DNA of 64,000 bases, from contig JAKLLG010000011.1 of the NCBI GenBank assembly GCA_023150275.1, positions 56,583 through 120,582 on the forward strand. The letters are read 5' to 3'. This stretch comes from Rhodocyclaceae bacterium. GTDB taxonomy: Bacteria; Pseudomonadota; Gammaproteobacteria; Burkholderiales; Rhodocyclaceae. The notes beneath the pieces are model-generated. The model had not been told where the DNA came from, searched no databases, and worked only from the letters and a program-made list of their open reading frames with translations. Both the position numbers and the translations under genes were made by a program. Of this stretch, positions 7,624 through 16,164 are shown piece by piece; within the stretch, counting starts at the first letter, position 1, and every line of letters starts with the position of its first letter.

Positions 7624-9576
7624 TCATGCCGCCACCCCGGCTTCGAAGAAATCGATCACTTCCGACAACTCACGCGTCCGCTTCATCGGTGGCAGGCTGC
7701 GCCAGACACGCTTGCCGTAGGGCTTGGTGATCAGGCGCGGGTCGCAGATCATCAGCACGCCACGATCGCTCTCATCGCGGATCAGGCGGCCGGCACCCTG
7801 CTTCACGTTGATGACGGCGCGCGGCAACTGGTATTCCATGAAGGCGTTCCTGCCTTCGCGGTTCATGCGTTCGATACGCGCCGAGAGCACCGGGTCGTCC
7901 GGCGGCGCGAACGGCAGCTTGTCAATGACGACCAGCGACAGCGCCTCGCCACGCACGTCCACGCCCTCCCAGAAGCTCTGGCTGCCGACAAGGATGGCGT
8001 TGCCCAGCCGGCGGAAGCGTTCCAGCAGCTCGTTCTTGCTACCCTCGCCCTGCAGCAGCAACGGGTAGTCGAGGCCGGCGGCTTCGAGCTTGTCCTGCAG
8101 CAGTTCGTGCATGCGACGCATGGCGCGCAGCGAGGTGCACAGAAAGAAGGCGCGGCCGCCGCTGGCCTTGACCACCGGGAAGGCGGCATTGGCCACGGCC
8201 TCGATGAAGCCCGGGCTGTTCGGTTCGGGCAGGCCCTGCGGCGCGTAGAGCACGGCCTGATTGCCGTAGTCGAAGGGGCTGTCCCAGCACGCCGACTCGG
8301 CCTCCAGCAGGCCCATCTCGGCACAGTAGTGGCCGAAATCCTTCTGCACTGCGAGTGTCGCCGAGGTGAAGATCCAGGCGCGCGGATGTCCACTCATCTG
8401 CTTGCGGAAGATTTCGCCGATGGCGAGCGGCGTGGCGTTTAACTGCAGCGAGTACGTTGTCGCCTCGCCCCAGCGCACGCTGCCGGGGCCCTCGCCTTCC
8501 GCCGGCTGTTCGCCGGCCCGCCAGCGGCGGAAGCCGGCGAGCAGTTCGAGGCTTCTCTGCCAGCAGCTTTCCAGCCCTTCCGAGCGTTCGGCCTGCGTTT
8601 CCATCAGCGCGGCGAAGTGTTCGAGCTGGTTGATCAGCCCGGCGAGCAGGTTGTCGAAGCCGGGCCGCGCTTCCAGCTGCGGCAGCGAGTAGCGTGCCGG
8701 ATCGACAGAGAGCGTCAGGCGCAGATCCTTGGCCGCTTTTTCCAGATTGGCGCAGGCCGGCGGCAGGTCGAGGCAGTCGCGGGCCGAGGCGATGCCTTCA
8801 AGCTTGGCGTCGCGGGCAAGGTCGTTCACCTGCGCCGTCGACACGCTGTCGCCAAAGAACAGGCTGGCCGTTTCGGGGAGCTGGTGCGCCTCGTCGAAGA
8901 TCACCGCGTTGCAGGCCGGCAGCAGCTCGGCCATGCCTTCGTCCTTCAACATCACGTCGGCGAAGAAGAGGTGGTGATTGACCACCACCACGTCGGCATC
9001 GAGCGCCTCGCGCCGCGCATTGAGAACGAAGCACTCCTTGTGGTTCGGGCAGTCCTGGCCGAGACAGTTCTCGCGCGTCGAGGTAACCATGCCCCACACC
9101 GGCGAGCCCTCCGGAACGTCGTTGCACTCGCCCTTGTCGCCCGTGCGCGTCTCCTTCGCGAAACGATTGATGGCGCGGGCGTGTCCGGCATCCTCCTTCG
9201 AAAGAAAGCGGCCGTCGGTCAGCGCGCGGGCAAGATGGTAATGGCAGACGTAGTTGGCACGGCCCTTGAGGAGCGCGATCTTCACCGGCGCCTTCAGCGC
9301 ATCGCGCACCGTCGGCAGATCGCGGTTGAAGAGCTGGTCCTGCAGGGTCTTGGTGCCGGTGGAGACGATCACCTTGCCACCCGAGCGCAACGCCGGTACC
9401 AGGTAGGCGTAGGTCTTGCCGGTGCCGGTGCCGGCCTCGGCGACAAGCACGCGGTTTTCGGCCAACGCGGCGGCGACGCGCTCGGCCATTTCGAGCTGCT
9501 GCGCGCGCAGGCGGTAGCCGGGAATGCTGCTTGCAAGCAGCCCTTCCGGCGCAAATACATCGGTCAGCGAATACAT
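7624..9576 (-). CDS. ATP-dependent DNA helicase, DinG/YoaA family (XPD-like, Fe-S)
   Basis: A 650-residue superfamily 2 helicase. Visible motifs are Walker A AEAGTGTGKTYAYLVPAL near residues 44-61, the DEAH box VIFDEAHQLPE near 225-235, and VNHHLFF between them. Four cysteines suited to a 4Fe-4S cluster are seen: one in YVCHYH and three in NCLGQDCPNHKEC. C-terminal motifs VGSQSFWEGVDV and QGAGRLIRDESDRG complete motifs V and VI. Proteins of this family unwind 5'-tailed DNA and R-loops and act in replication-fork repair. The length agrees with YoaA, and the exonuclease domain of some DinG proteins is absent. It is transcribed toward the ATP-grasp-like gene with a 97-base gap. Confidence 0.92.
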   Translation of the reverse strand: MYSLTDVFAPEGLLASSIPGYRLRAQQLEMAERVAAALAENRVLVAEAGTGTGKTYAYLVPALRSGGKVIVSTGTKTLQDQLFNRDLPTVRDALKAPVKIALLKGRANYVCHYHLARALTDGRFLSKEDAGHARAINRFAKETRTGDKGECNDVPEGSPVWGMVTSTRENCLGQDCPNHKECFVLNARREALDADVVVVNHHLFFADVMLKDEGMAELLPACNAVIFDEAHQLPETASLFFGDSVSTAQVNDLARDAKLEGIASARDCLDLPPACANLEKAAKDLRLTLSVDPARYSLPQLEARPGFDNLLAGLINQLEHFAALMETQAERSEGLESCWQRSLELLAGFRRWRAGEQPAEGEGPGSVRWGEATTYSLQLNATPLAIGEIFRKQMSGHPRAWIFTSATLAVQKDFGHYCAEMGLLEAESACWDSPFDYGNQAVLYAPQGLPEPNSPGFIEAVANAAFPVVKASGGRAFFLCTSLRAMRRMHELLQDKLEAAGLDYPLLLQGEGSKNELLERFRRLGNAILVGSQSFWEGVDVRGEALSLVVIDKLPFAPPDDPVLSARIERMNREGRNAFMEYQLPRAVINVKQGAGRLIRDESDRGVLMICDPRLITKPYGKRVWRSLPPMKRTRELSEVIDFFEAGVAA

Positions 9577-9651
9577 GCGGGTGCGGTGGCGGATTCGAGA
9601 GCGAATCCTACCAGAACGCTGCCGCGCGGACCGCCCGCAACCGCTCCGCGT

Positions 9652-9999
9652 TTATTCGTGCGCGAGCAGCTTGTCAGGAATCGGCAGATCAGACGCCTTC
9701 GAGTCAGCGCCAGCTGTCCGTGTCGCGCGCAGGCGCACCCATTCGGCGAATGCGCTCTCACGCACCTCGGGAATCCGCCGTTCGGCGGTGCGTCGGCGAT
9801 CCTTCCACCCGGTGGGTGGCCCCTTCTCGATCTCGCGGCGGTCGATCAGTCGCCGGCGCTCAGGCGGGCCGACGTCGACATGTCGTCGATCCCCCGCGCG
9901 CCGTTCCGGAACACCCTCGCTCACCTGCCGGCGCTCGATCAGCCGCCGCTCGTCGACGCGGCGGCGCTCCTGGGGAGTCCGCTTCCTGTTCCGCTCCAT
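9652..9999 (-). CDS. Small Arg-rich protein with ERR repeats
   Basis: A 115-residue, strongly basic protein made largely of repeated ERR/DRR blocks (RRRVDERRLIERR, PERRAGDRR, PERRRLIDRRE, DRRRTAERR), spaced about 10-14 residues apart. The C-terminal 45 residues are less biased. No transmembrane segment or known domain is visible. ATG at 9999 is preferred over the in-frame TTG at 10005 because a CGAGG sequence lies 9-10 bases upstream. The heptad-like charge pattern suggests a helical, nucleic-acid- or polyanion-binding protein, which is inference. It lies between the helicase and a FliD-like gene, all on the same strand. Confidence 0.6.
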   Translation of the reverse strand: MERNRKRTPQERRRVDERRLIERRQVSEGVPERRAGDRRHVDVGPPERRRLIDRREIEKGPPTGWKDRRRTAERRIPEVRESAFAEWVRLRATRTAGADSKASDLPIPDKLLAHE

Positions 10000-10088
10000 G
10001 ATCAAAACCTCGTTGTACCCACGAGGCCAATCTACGCTGCCGCGAAAAACGGCGCGGTGAAAAAAATCACGAAGCGGGAAAGAAAAAA

Positions 10089-10832
10089 CTAAAGCCCGAA
10101 AATGCCTAGGTAGGCGCCAGCGCCAACAGCACCGAAACCGTAACGGCGCGAAGAGGCTTCAACAGCCTTCTGTGCGGATTCCGCGCGCTCACGGAAATCG
10201 GTCTCTCGGGTTTCGAGTTGTTGCAGACGATCGCTGAGATTGTCGACCACAGCCCCCACACTGCCGCTGGCGCTCAATTGGCGAGTCGCCGTCGCCTCGG
10301 CAGCACGGCCAACATCGCCGAAAGTCTGTTTCACTGCCGTCGGGTTGGCCGCGTAGGCCGCTTCCAGGGCCTTTGCATCGACCACCAGCGCGCCGTCTTC
10401 CTGGACGCGAATGCCAACCTCGCGCAAGGCGGAAGCGTTGTCGGCAACCAGCCGCTCAAGCTGGCCGCCGGCGATGCGCGCCCGGGCGCTGTCTGCGGCG
10501 CCTGACTCGGCAGACTCGGCAAGCTGTTTCAGGGTCGTGCGGGCGCTATTAACTGACTCCACGAAGGCGCCCGCCGCTTCCTTCGCACTGGCCGCACTCG
10601 TGATTGCACTGCCATTCTGCAATTCACGCGCGCTCGCCTGTACGGTAGCCGTTGCCGATCTCGCCTGACCGAACGCCGAGAGGCGAACGCGAACGCTCTC
10701 CGTTTCCTGGGCGAGCCGCTCCGTCGGACGTTCCAGCGCGCGGGAAAAGCGATCGCGTTGGATCGCCCCCAGCGTCGAGTACAGGCCGCTGACACTGCCC
10801 GTCTGAAAAGTGTTCGCCGTAACGGCCACGCA
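10089..10832 (-). CDS. FliD C-terminal-like coiled-coil protein (orphan)
   Basis: A 247-residue, Ala/Ser/Gln-rich protein. The stretch VGIRVQEDGALVVDAKALEAAYAANPTAVKQTF (given in parts: GIRVQEDGALVVDAKAL, then ANPTAVKQTF) resembles the FliD hook-associated protein 2 C-terminal domain, where an L-x-x-I-G-I, DG-x-L-x-L-D, NP-x-x-V-x-x-x-F pattern recurs. Long helices flank it. I choose the GTG at 10832, which has AGGA about 8 bases upstream; a TTG at 10844 is the alternative. No flagellar genes lie nearby, and the protein is about half the length of FliD. It could be a truncated cap-like protein or an unrelated helical secretion substrate. Confidence 0.55.
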   Translation of the reverse strand, partial: CVAVTANTFQTGSVSGLYSTLGAIQRDRFSRALERPTERLAQETESVRVRLSAFGQARSATATVQASARELQNGSAITSAASAKEAAGAFVESVNSARTTLKQLAESAESGAADSARARIAGGQLERLVADNASALREVGIRVQEDGALVVDAKALEAAYAANPTAVKQTFGDVGRAAEATATRQLSASGSVGAVVDNLSDRLQQLETRETDFRERAESAQKAVEASSRRYGFGAVGAGAYLGIFGL

Positions 10833-10895
10833 ATGTTCCTGCAATCAAATGCGGTACACGCCAGTATAGGTCCATTCGTCGCAAACACAACCGGG

Positions 10896-10924
10896 TTGAC
10901 CCTGGCATGGCTTCTCCCCACAAT
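10896..10924 (+). promoter_or_regulatory. Candidate sigma-70 promoter for bcp
   Basis: TTGACC at 10896-10901 and CACAAT at 10919-10924 are separated by 17 bases and lie 23 bases before the bcp start codon. The -35 match is good and the -10 moderate. Confidence 0.45.
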
Positions 10925-10946
10925 CGACGCATCACTGGAGTACTCG

Positions 10947-11402
10947 ATGATCGACAAACCTGTTGCCGACTTCACCCTGCCCGCCACCGGCGGCCATGTC
11001 TTCAGCCTCTCCGCCCAGCGCGGCACCCCTCTGGTTCTCTATTTCTACCCCAAGGACAGCACCCCCGGCTGCACCACCGAGGCGCAGCAGTTCCGCGACC
11101 TGCACCCGGAGTTCGTCGCTGCCGGCTGCGGCGTGCTCGGCGTTTCCCGGGATTCGCTGCGTTCGCACGAGAACTTCAAGGCGAAGCAAGGGCTGCCCTT
11201 CGAGTTGCTCTCGGACGGCGACGAAGCACTGTGCCGCCAGTTCGACGTCATTCGCAACAAGAAACTTTATGGAAAGGAGGTTCGCGGTATCGAGCGCAGC
11301 ACCTTCGTCATCGACCGTGATGGCGTGCTGCGTCGGGAATGGCGGGGAGTGAAGGTTCCCGGCCATGCCCAGGAAGTGCTGGACTACGTAAAAACCCTCT
11401 GA
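10947..11402 (+). CDS. bcp: Thiol peroxidase, Bcp/PrxQ-type peroxiredoxin
   Basis: A 151-residue peroxiredoxin. The peroxidatic motif YFYPKDSTPGCTTEAQQF places the peroxidatic Cys near residue 46. The expected family features VSRDSLRSHENFKAKQGLPFELLSD and STFVIDRDGVL are present. It reduces hydrogen and organic peroxides in the cytoplasm using thioredoxin-type donors. A second conserved Cys five residues downstream, as in E. coli Bcp, is not seen (the residue is Gln); Cys60 in AAGCGV is another possible resolving residue. The start ATG follows GGAG with normal spacing. The PhoH-family gene follows 20 bases downstream on the same strand. Confidence 0.93.
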   Translation: MIDKPVADFTLPATGGHVFSLSAQRGTPLVLYFYPKDSTPGCTTEAQQFRDLHPEFVAAGCGVLGVSRDSLRSHENFKAKQGLPFELLSDGDEALCRQFDVIRNKKLYGKEVRGIERSTFVIDRDGVLRREWRGVKVPGHAQEVLDYVKTL

Positions 11403-11422
11403 CCGCCCACGGAGACACCGAC

Positions 11423-12841
11423 ATGGCCCGCAAACCCGCCGCGCAAGCCAGATCCGACGATAACCGGAAGATCTTCGTCCTTGACACCAACGTGCTGATG
11501 CACGACCCGACCAGCCTCTACCGTTTCGAGGAACACGACGTCTACCTGCCGATCATGACGCTCGAGGAACTCGACAACAACAAGAAGGGCATGTCCGAAA
11601 TCTCGCGCAATGCCCGTCAGGCAACACGTTCGCTGGACGAAATCGTGAGCAGCTTCGAAAGCGGCATCGAGGTTGGCATTCCGCTCGACGGTCCGTCGAG
11701 GAAGCTCGCCAGCGGCCGCCTTTTCGTGCAGACCGAGGCGATCGCCGCCGATCTGCCGGCGGCGCTGCCAACCTCGAAATACGACAACCAGATCCTCGCG
11801 GTGGTCATCCACCTGCAGCGCAAGTTCCCGCGCCGGCCGGTAATCCTTGTCTCCAAGGACATCAACATGCGCATCAAGGCCCGCGCGCTCGGGCTGGAAG
11901 CGCAGGACTACTTCAACGACAAGGTGCTGGAGGATACCGACCTCCTCTACACCGGCATGCGTGAGTTGCCGGCCGATTTCTGGGACAAGCATGGCCAGGG
12001 CATGGAGTCGTGGAAGCAGGATGGCAAGACCAAATACCGGGTCAAGGGGCCGCTCAGCTCGCAGTTGCTGGTAAACGAATTCCTCTTCGTCGAAGGCGAC
12101 CCGCATTTCTCGGCCATCGTGAAGAGCGTTAGCGGCAAGACCGCCGAATTCGAAACGCTGACCGACTATACGCACCCGAAGAACGGCATCTGGGGCATTA
12201 CCGCGCGCAATCGCGAGCAGAACTTCGCGCTCAACCTCTTGATGAACCCGGAAGTCGACTTCATCACCCTGCTCGGCCAGGCCGGTACCGGCAAGACGCT
12301 GCTGACGCTGGCGGCGGGCCTCACCCAGGTGCTGGAAACGAAGCTCTACGCCGAGATCATCATGACCCGTGTGACGGTGCCGGTCGGCGAGGACATCGGC
12401 TTCCTGCCGGGCACCGAGGAAGAGAAGATGACGCCGTGGATGGGCGCGCTGGAAGACAACCTCGACGTGCTCAACAAGACCGACGAAGGTGCCGGCGACT
12501 GGGGCCGGGCGGCGACGATGGACCTCATCCGCAGCCGGATCAAGGTCAAGTCACTCAACTTCATGCGCGGCCGCACCTTCCTCAACAAGTACCTGATCAT
12601 CGACGAGGCGCAGAACCTCACGCCGAAGCAGATGAAGACGCTGATCACCCGCGCCGGCCCGGGCACCAAGGTGGTCTGCCTCGGCAACATCGCGCAGATC
12701 GATACGCCTTATCTCACGGAAGGCAGTTCAGGTCTGACCTACGTGGTAGATCGCTTCAAGGGCTGGGATCACTCCGGCCACATCACGCTGCAACGTGGCG
12801 AGCGCTCTCGGCTCGCCGATCACGCGGCGGAAGTGCTTTAG
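11423..12841 (+). CDS. PIN-PhoH family ATPase/ribonuclease
   Basis: A 472-residue two-domain protein. The N-terminal PIN nuclease domain (about 10-160) shows FVLDTNVLMHDP, EELDNNKKG and ILVSKDINMRIKA, with the acidic residues expected for metal-dependent RNA cleavage. The C-terminal PhoH ATPase domain (about 245-470) shows Walker A LGQAGTGKTLLTLAAGL and Walker B YLIIDEAQNLTPKQMKTLITRAG. Fused PIN-PhoH proteins (PhoH2/YlaK type) are described as RNA helicase-ribonucleases. It follows bcp closely and may be co-transcribed. A perfect 24-bp palindrome just after its stop could end transcription on both strands. Confidence 0.92.
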   Translation: MARKPAAQARSDDNRKIFVLDTNVLMHDPTSLYRFEEHDVYLPIMTLEELDNNKKGMSEISRNARQATRSLDEIVSSFESGIEVGIPLDGPSRKLASGRLFVQTEAIAADLPAALPTSKYDNQILAVVIHLQRKFPRRPVILVSKDINMRIKARALGLEAQDYFNDKVLEDTDLLYTGMRELPADFWDKHGQGMESWKQDGKTKYRVKGPLSSQLLVNEFLFVEGDPHFSAIVKSVSGKTAEFETLTDYTHPKNGIWGITARNREQNFALNLLMNPEVDFITLLGQAGTGKTLLTLAAGLTQVLETKLYAEIIMTRVTVPVGEDIGFLPGTEEEKMTPWMGALEDNLDVLNKTDEGAGDWGRAATMDLIRSRIKVKSLNFMRGRTFLNKYLIIDEAQNLTPKQMKTLITRAGPGTKVVCLGNIAQIDTPYLTEGSSGLTYVVDRFKGWDHSGHITLQRGERSRLADHAAEVL

Positions 12842-12848
12842 TCCTTGC

Positions 12849-13508
12849 TCAGAGAAGGCCCTGCGCGCGCAGGGCCTTGACGATCACGTCGGCCAGTTCC
12901 TCCGAGATTTCGCGCGCATTTTCCGGCGCAAAGCTCTCGGTGGTTCCGGACCAGACGAGGTGTTCGCCGACGGCCTGCCAGAGGTTCGTTTCCAGCGTCA
13001 CCACCTCGTAGTTGTAGGTGGTGGGCGGCGTCACCATCACCGACGTGTAATAGCGATAGAAACCGCGCCGGTATCCCACCGCGGGCACGAAGACGGGCTG
13101 CCCAGGGTAGACTGCCACGCGCTTGTCGACACCGACCAGCCGCGTGGTCAGCACGCCGTCGGCACCCGATTTCGCCACGGCTTCCTTGACCCGCGGCAAA
13201 TCGGTTTCGGTCAGTCCGGAAACGAAGGTATAACTCGGTATCGCGCTGACCCCCGCCGCCAGCAGCGTCCTGACGAACTGATCCTCGAACACGCGGCGAT
13301 TGGCTCCGTCCTCGCCGAAACCCATCACCAGCACGCGCTGAAAACGGCTTCCGCTGAATTCGGTATCCCGCCAGATATTGGTGATCTGTGTATTTCCCGC
13401 ACACGCGGTCAGCAGCAACGTGGCAAGCACAAGGACGGCGCGGCGCGGAATGACGCTACGCTTCGCGCCACCGAGGATTCGTGTTGCCGGTGTCAGGATC
13501 TCTTCCAT
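12849..13508 (-). CDS. Putative outer-membrane or periplasmic lipoprotein
   Basis: A 219-residue protein with a basic N-terminus, a hydrophobic stretch and the lipobox LLTACAG, so it should be cleaved and lipidated at the Cys. The mature part (ITNIWRDTEFSG, VLVMGFGEDGANRRVFEDQF, GADGVLTTRLVGVDKR) resembles the DUF4136-like lipoproteins of proteobacteria, which have no assigned activity. I start at ATG 13508, since the signal sequence fits well there; a longer in-frame version reaching 13553 exists. It is convergent with the PIN-PhoH gene (7-base gap). Confidence 0.75.
   Translation of the reverse strand: MEEILTPATRILGGAKRSVIPRRAVLVLATLLLTACAGNTQITNIWRDTEFSGSRFQRVLVMGFGEDGANRRVFEDQFVRTLLAAGVSAIPSYTFVSGLTETDLPRVKEAVAKSGADGVLTTRLVGVDKRVAVYPGQPVFVPAVGYRRGFYRYYTSVMVTPPTTYNYEVVTLETNLWQAVGEHLVWSGTTESFAPENAREISEELADVIVKALRAQGLL
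12855..12878. terminator. Perfect 24-bp palindrome between convergent genes
   Basis: AAGGCCCTGCGC followed directly by its exact reverse complement GCGCAGGGCCTT. It lies inside the last codons of the lipoprotein gene and 14 bases after the PhoH-family stop. The A/T ends and GC core suit a bidirectional transcript end, though no long T-tract follows. Confidence 0.45.
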
Positions 13509-13536
13509 GCCGACGAGTTTAGGCGCTGGAGCGCTC

Positions 13537-13545
13537 TGATACAAT
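13537..13545 (+). promoter_or_regulatory. Extended -10 element for the transglutaminase-like gene
   Basis: TGATACAAT gives an extended -10 (TG-N-TACAAT) 60 bases before the GTG start at 13606. No convincing -35 is visible, which is common for extended -10 promoters. Confidence 0.45.
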
Positions 13546-13605
13546 CTACGCAATTCGAGGCCGTGTCATCCGACGCGGCCTTGTTGCTTTCGCAGTGGAG
13601 GTTCA

Positions 13606-14799
13606 GTGAAACGACGCGATTTCATCGCGGCCGCAGCCGCGCTCACCCTGCCCGCACTGGCCAGCAGCGATGCCCTCGCCGCACCGGCCAACAACCGGAA
13701 AAAGGCGACCGCGCGCACGCCGGCCAAAAAATCAACGGCATCCGCGACCAACAAGACGCCGCCCGCACAGCTGAACGAAAATCGCGTGGCTGCGGCCACG
13801 CTCCCGGTCGAACCGGTGGTGCCCGCCTGGCGCACCTACGCGCTGACGACGCGCATCGAGGTGCGCCGCAGCACGGGCGATACCCGTCTCTGGCTGCCGC
13901 TCGCGATGTTCAAGGACACCCCTTGGCAACGCGCGCTCGGCCATGTCTGGCAGGGAAATTTCCGCCGCGCCGGCATCTATCGTGATCCTGCGGCGGAGAT
14001 GGAGGTGTTCACCGCCGAATGGGCCGACGGCATCACGCCGCAACTGGAACTCGTCAGTACCGTCGAAACCCAGGATCGCCATTTCGACGTAACGAAAAAG
14101 CACTGTGCCCCCGAGCGTGGCGAGATCCTGCGCCGCAACCTGCGAAGCACCGAACTGATGCCGATCAACGACAAGACGCGGGAGATCGCCGAACGCATCG
14201 TCGGCCGTGTCAAGGATCCGCTTGCGCAGGGCAAGGTGCTGTACGACTGGGTTGCCGAGCGTGCATTGCGCGATCCGGAGACACCGGCGCTGACCGCCGG
14301 TGGCATCGATACGCCGCCAGCGCTCGCCAACGCGCTCGGGCGAAATGCCGGGCACGCACTGCTGTTCGTGGCGCTGGCGCGGGCGGTCGGTCTTCCGGCA
14401 CGGCCGGTGTTCGGCCTGCGCTGTGACTATTCGAAGATCTTTCCCAGTCTGGGGGCGCTCGGCGAATTGAACCGCGCCTTTCATTGCCGGGCCGAGTTCT
14501 ACGCCCCCGGTTACGACTGGATACCGGTGAATCCCGCCGATCTGCGACAGGCCGTCATCGAGGAACGGCTGGCGCCGGATGACGGCAAGCTCGCGGTGCT
14601 GAAGAAGCTGCAGTTCGGATTCTGGGAGATGAACTGGATTGCACTCAACGCGGCGCTCGAGGTGAAGCCCCGCGACAGCCGCGGCAGCGTGCTGCCGTTT
14701 CTTGCGACGCCGCATATCGAAAGTGGTGGCGAGGCAATCGACACCAGCGACGCGGAGCGCTTCGCTGTCAGCATCAAGGCGGAACGTGGCGAGGCGTAG
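13606..14799 (+). CDS. Transglutaminase-like exported protein lacking the catalytic Cys
   Basis: A 397-residue protein with an N-terminal MKRRDF-type signal (Tat-like twin Arg followed by a hydrophobic AAAAALTLPALA). The core (about 185-315) is a transglutaminase-like fold: LLFVALARAVGLPARPVFGL matches the signature block around the active-site helix. Where the family has Cys there is Asn247 (GRNAGHALLF), and the usual Asp in the WIPVDP-type motif is Asn309 (WIPVNPAD). His293 in AFHCRAEF is retained. With two of three triad residues changed, a non-catalytic or altered role is likely (inference from motif alignment). The GTG start is supported by GGAGG 5-9 bases upstream. Confidence 0.78.
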   Translation: MKRRDFIAAAAALTLPALASSDALAAPANNRKKATARTPAKKSTASATNKTPPAQLNENRVAAATLPVEPVVPAWRTYALTTRIEVRRSTGDTRLWLPLAMFKDTPWQRALGHVWQGNFRRAGIYRDPAAEMEVFTAEWADGITPQLELVSTVETQDRHFDVTKKHCAPERGEILRRNLRSTELMPINDKTREIAERIVGRVKDPLAQGKVLYDWVAERALRDPETPALTAGGIDTPPALANALGRNAGHALLFVALARAVGLPARPVFGLRCDYSKIFPSLGALGELNRAFHCRAEFYAPGYDWIPVNPADLRQAVIEERLAPDDGKLAVLKKLQFGFWEMNWIALNAALEVKPRDSRGSVLPFLATPHIESGGEAIDTSDAERFAVSIKAERGEA

Positions 14800-14901
14800 T
14801 CAATAGCAAACAGCTATCGACGCATTCGAAAAAATCAACTGGATTGACGGTCACGGAGCAGCCAGAATCGGCCTACAGACAGCATCAACAGGAGGCCGAA
14901 C

Positions 14902-15090
14902 ATGTTGAAGACCATCACTTTCGCAGCGGTTCATTTCACCGTCGCTTTCAGTGTCGCCTACCTGTTGACCGGCAACATCGGAGTCAGCAGCGTGCTGGCG
15001 CTCGTCGAACCGATGTGCAACACCGTGGCGTATTACTTCCACGAGAAAGCCTGGGTGCGCTTCGGCAGCCAGCAAATCGCGGTTCAGTGA
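14902..15090 (+). CDS. DUF2061 family small membrane protein
   Basis: A 62-residue protein with two probable transmembrane helices (about 3-24 and 27-48) and the family pattern FHEKAWVRFG near the C-terminus. An AGGAGG lies just upstream of the ATG, so the start is secure despite the small size. The function of DUF2061 is unknown. The last 7 bases overlap the end of the convergent FecR-domain gene. Confidence 0.85.
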   Translation: MLKTITFAAVHFTVAFSVAYLLTGNIGVSSVLALVEPMCNTVAYYFHEKAWVRFGSQQIAVQ

Positions 15091-16151
15091 CTCCGGCCTC
15101 CATGCTGAGGACCACGCCCTTCTCCACGCTGGACGGACGATCGCCCGCTCCGTTGGGCGTCGTTCTTCTGCTCCACGCGAGGATGGCGTTCACCGGTACG
15201 GCCCGATTCCTGCTGACGAAGCTCGCCGCTGCGGCGGCTCTGTCCTTCGCGACGCTTCTCCATCTGCTCGTGACGCTGCTGCTGCAGCTTCCGATTTGCG
15301 TCGTCACGCCATCGCTCGCCCTTGGCCGCCCGGCTTTCACTTCCCCCTCGGCGCTTCGTTTCCTCTGACTTCAGGCGACGTTCACGGACGGCCTCCACAC
15401 GTTGCGTTCGCTTGCTGTCGATACGTTCTCGTACTTTTTCGTGCAGATTCTCGAAGCGGCGATCGAGCCTCGCCGGGCGGTAGAAATTCGGCACGGACGC
15501 GAGCAGTCGCGGTTTTGACGTACCCGAATGCGAGACGAAACCGGCCTGGTTGGGACGAACCTCGGTCTGCCCGTGTCTGGTCGAGAGTACCGTCGCACCA
15601 TGGTTGACCTTGTCGTAGGTACCGGCTTCCTCGCCGCCGCTTCCGGACGCGATGACCACGGTTTCATGATCGGTACCGCGCACGCCAATGGTTGCCGTCG
15701 GCGTCCGGATGGCGTAGCCCCTCGGATTGTATTTGCCGATCCAGCCGGTCACCGAACGCAAGGCCCCTTCGACCAGCGCGATGACACTGCTGTCGCCACT
15801 GCCTCCTTCTGCCTTGTATTTGGCAATGCGCAGACGGGTATTCGGGCGAACCGCAAGCTGGCCTTCATCCTCCATGGCAATGTGCACCTCGCCATCGGCA
15901 CCGGTGACGACGCTATCGCCCTCACGAACCGTATCGCCAGCCTTCGCCGGGCGAGGCTGCTGCGCCGAATCGTAGATGCGCACATCGCCCTGCGCTTCAT
16001 CGATGCGTCCGGCCACCGTCTGCTGCTGGGCATGGGCGAAACCAACCGACAGCAGCAGCCAGATGCAGAACAGGGTTCCGCTCGCGACGCGCACAATCTT
16101 CGCCGATGCAGTGCCGACGCTGTATGGATTTGCGTTCCGCAGGCAGGGCAT
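15084..16151 (-). CDS. Secreted FecR-domain protein with a basic C-terminal tail
   Basis: A 355-residue protein with a signal peptide (hydrophobic about 20-40, likely cleavage after AHA). Residues about 48-185 form a FecR-type beta domain: VREGDSVVTGADGEVHIAMEDEG, RLRIAKYKAE and ATIGVRGTDHE are typical. The last 130 residues are very rich in Arg, Glu and Gln with repeated RR/ER blocks, a disordered or helical tail. In these stand-alone secreted forms the FecR domain may act as a structural, peptidoglycan- or surface-associated module rather than in sigma-factor signalling. No sigma factor or TonB receptor is near. dnaB is 13 bases upstream on the same strand, so readthrough is possible. Confidence 0.8.
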   Translation of the reverse strand: MPCLRNANPYSVGTASAKIVRVASGTLFCIWLLLSVGFAHAQQQTVAGRIDEAQGDVRIYDSAQQPRPAKAGDTVREGDSVVTGADGEVHIAMEDEGQLAVRPNTRLRIAKYKAEGGSGDSSVIALVEGALRSVTGWIGKYNPRGYAIRTPTATIGVRGTDHETVVIASGSGGEEAGTYDKVNHGATVLSTRHGQTEVRPNQAGFVSHSGTSKPRLLASVPNFYRPARLDRRFENLHEKVRERIDSKRTQRVEAVRERRLKSEETKRRGGSESRAAKGERWRDDANRKLQQQRHEQMEKRREGQSRRSGELRQQESGRTGERHPRVEQKNDAQRSGRSSVQRGEGRGPQHGGRSH

Positions 16152-16164
16152 CGTCAGTGGAGAA

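Noticed and set aside
8617..10092. A 491-codon plus-strand frame opposite the helicase
   Set aside because: Antisense to clear helicase motifs; no recognisable domain and no ribosome binding site.
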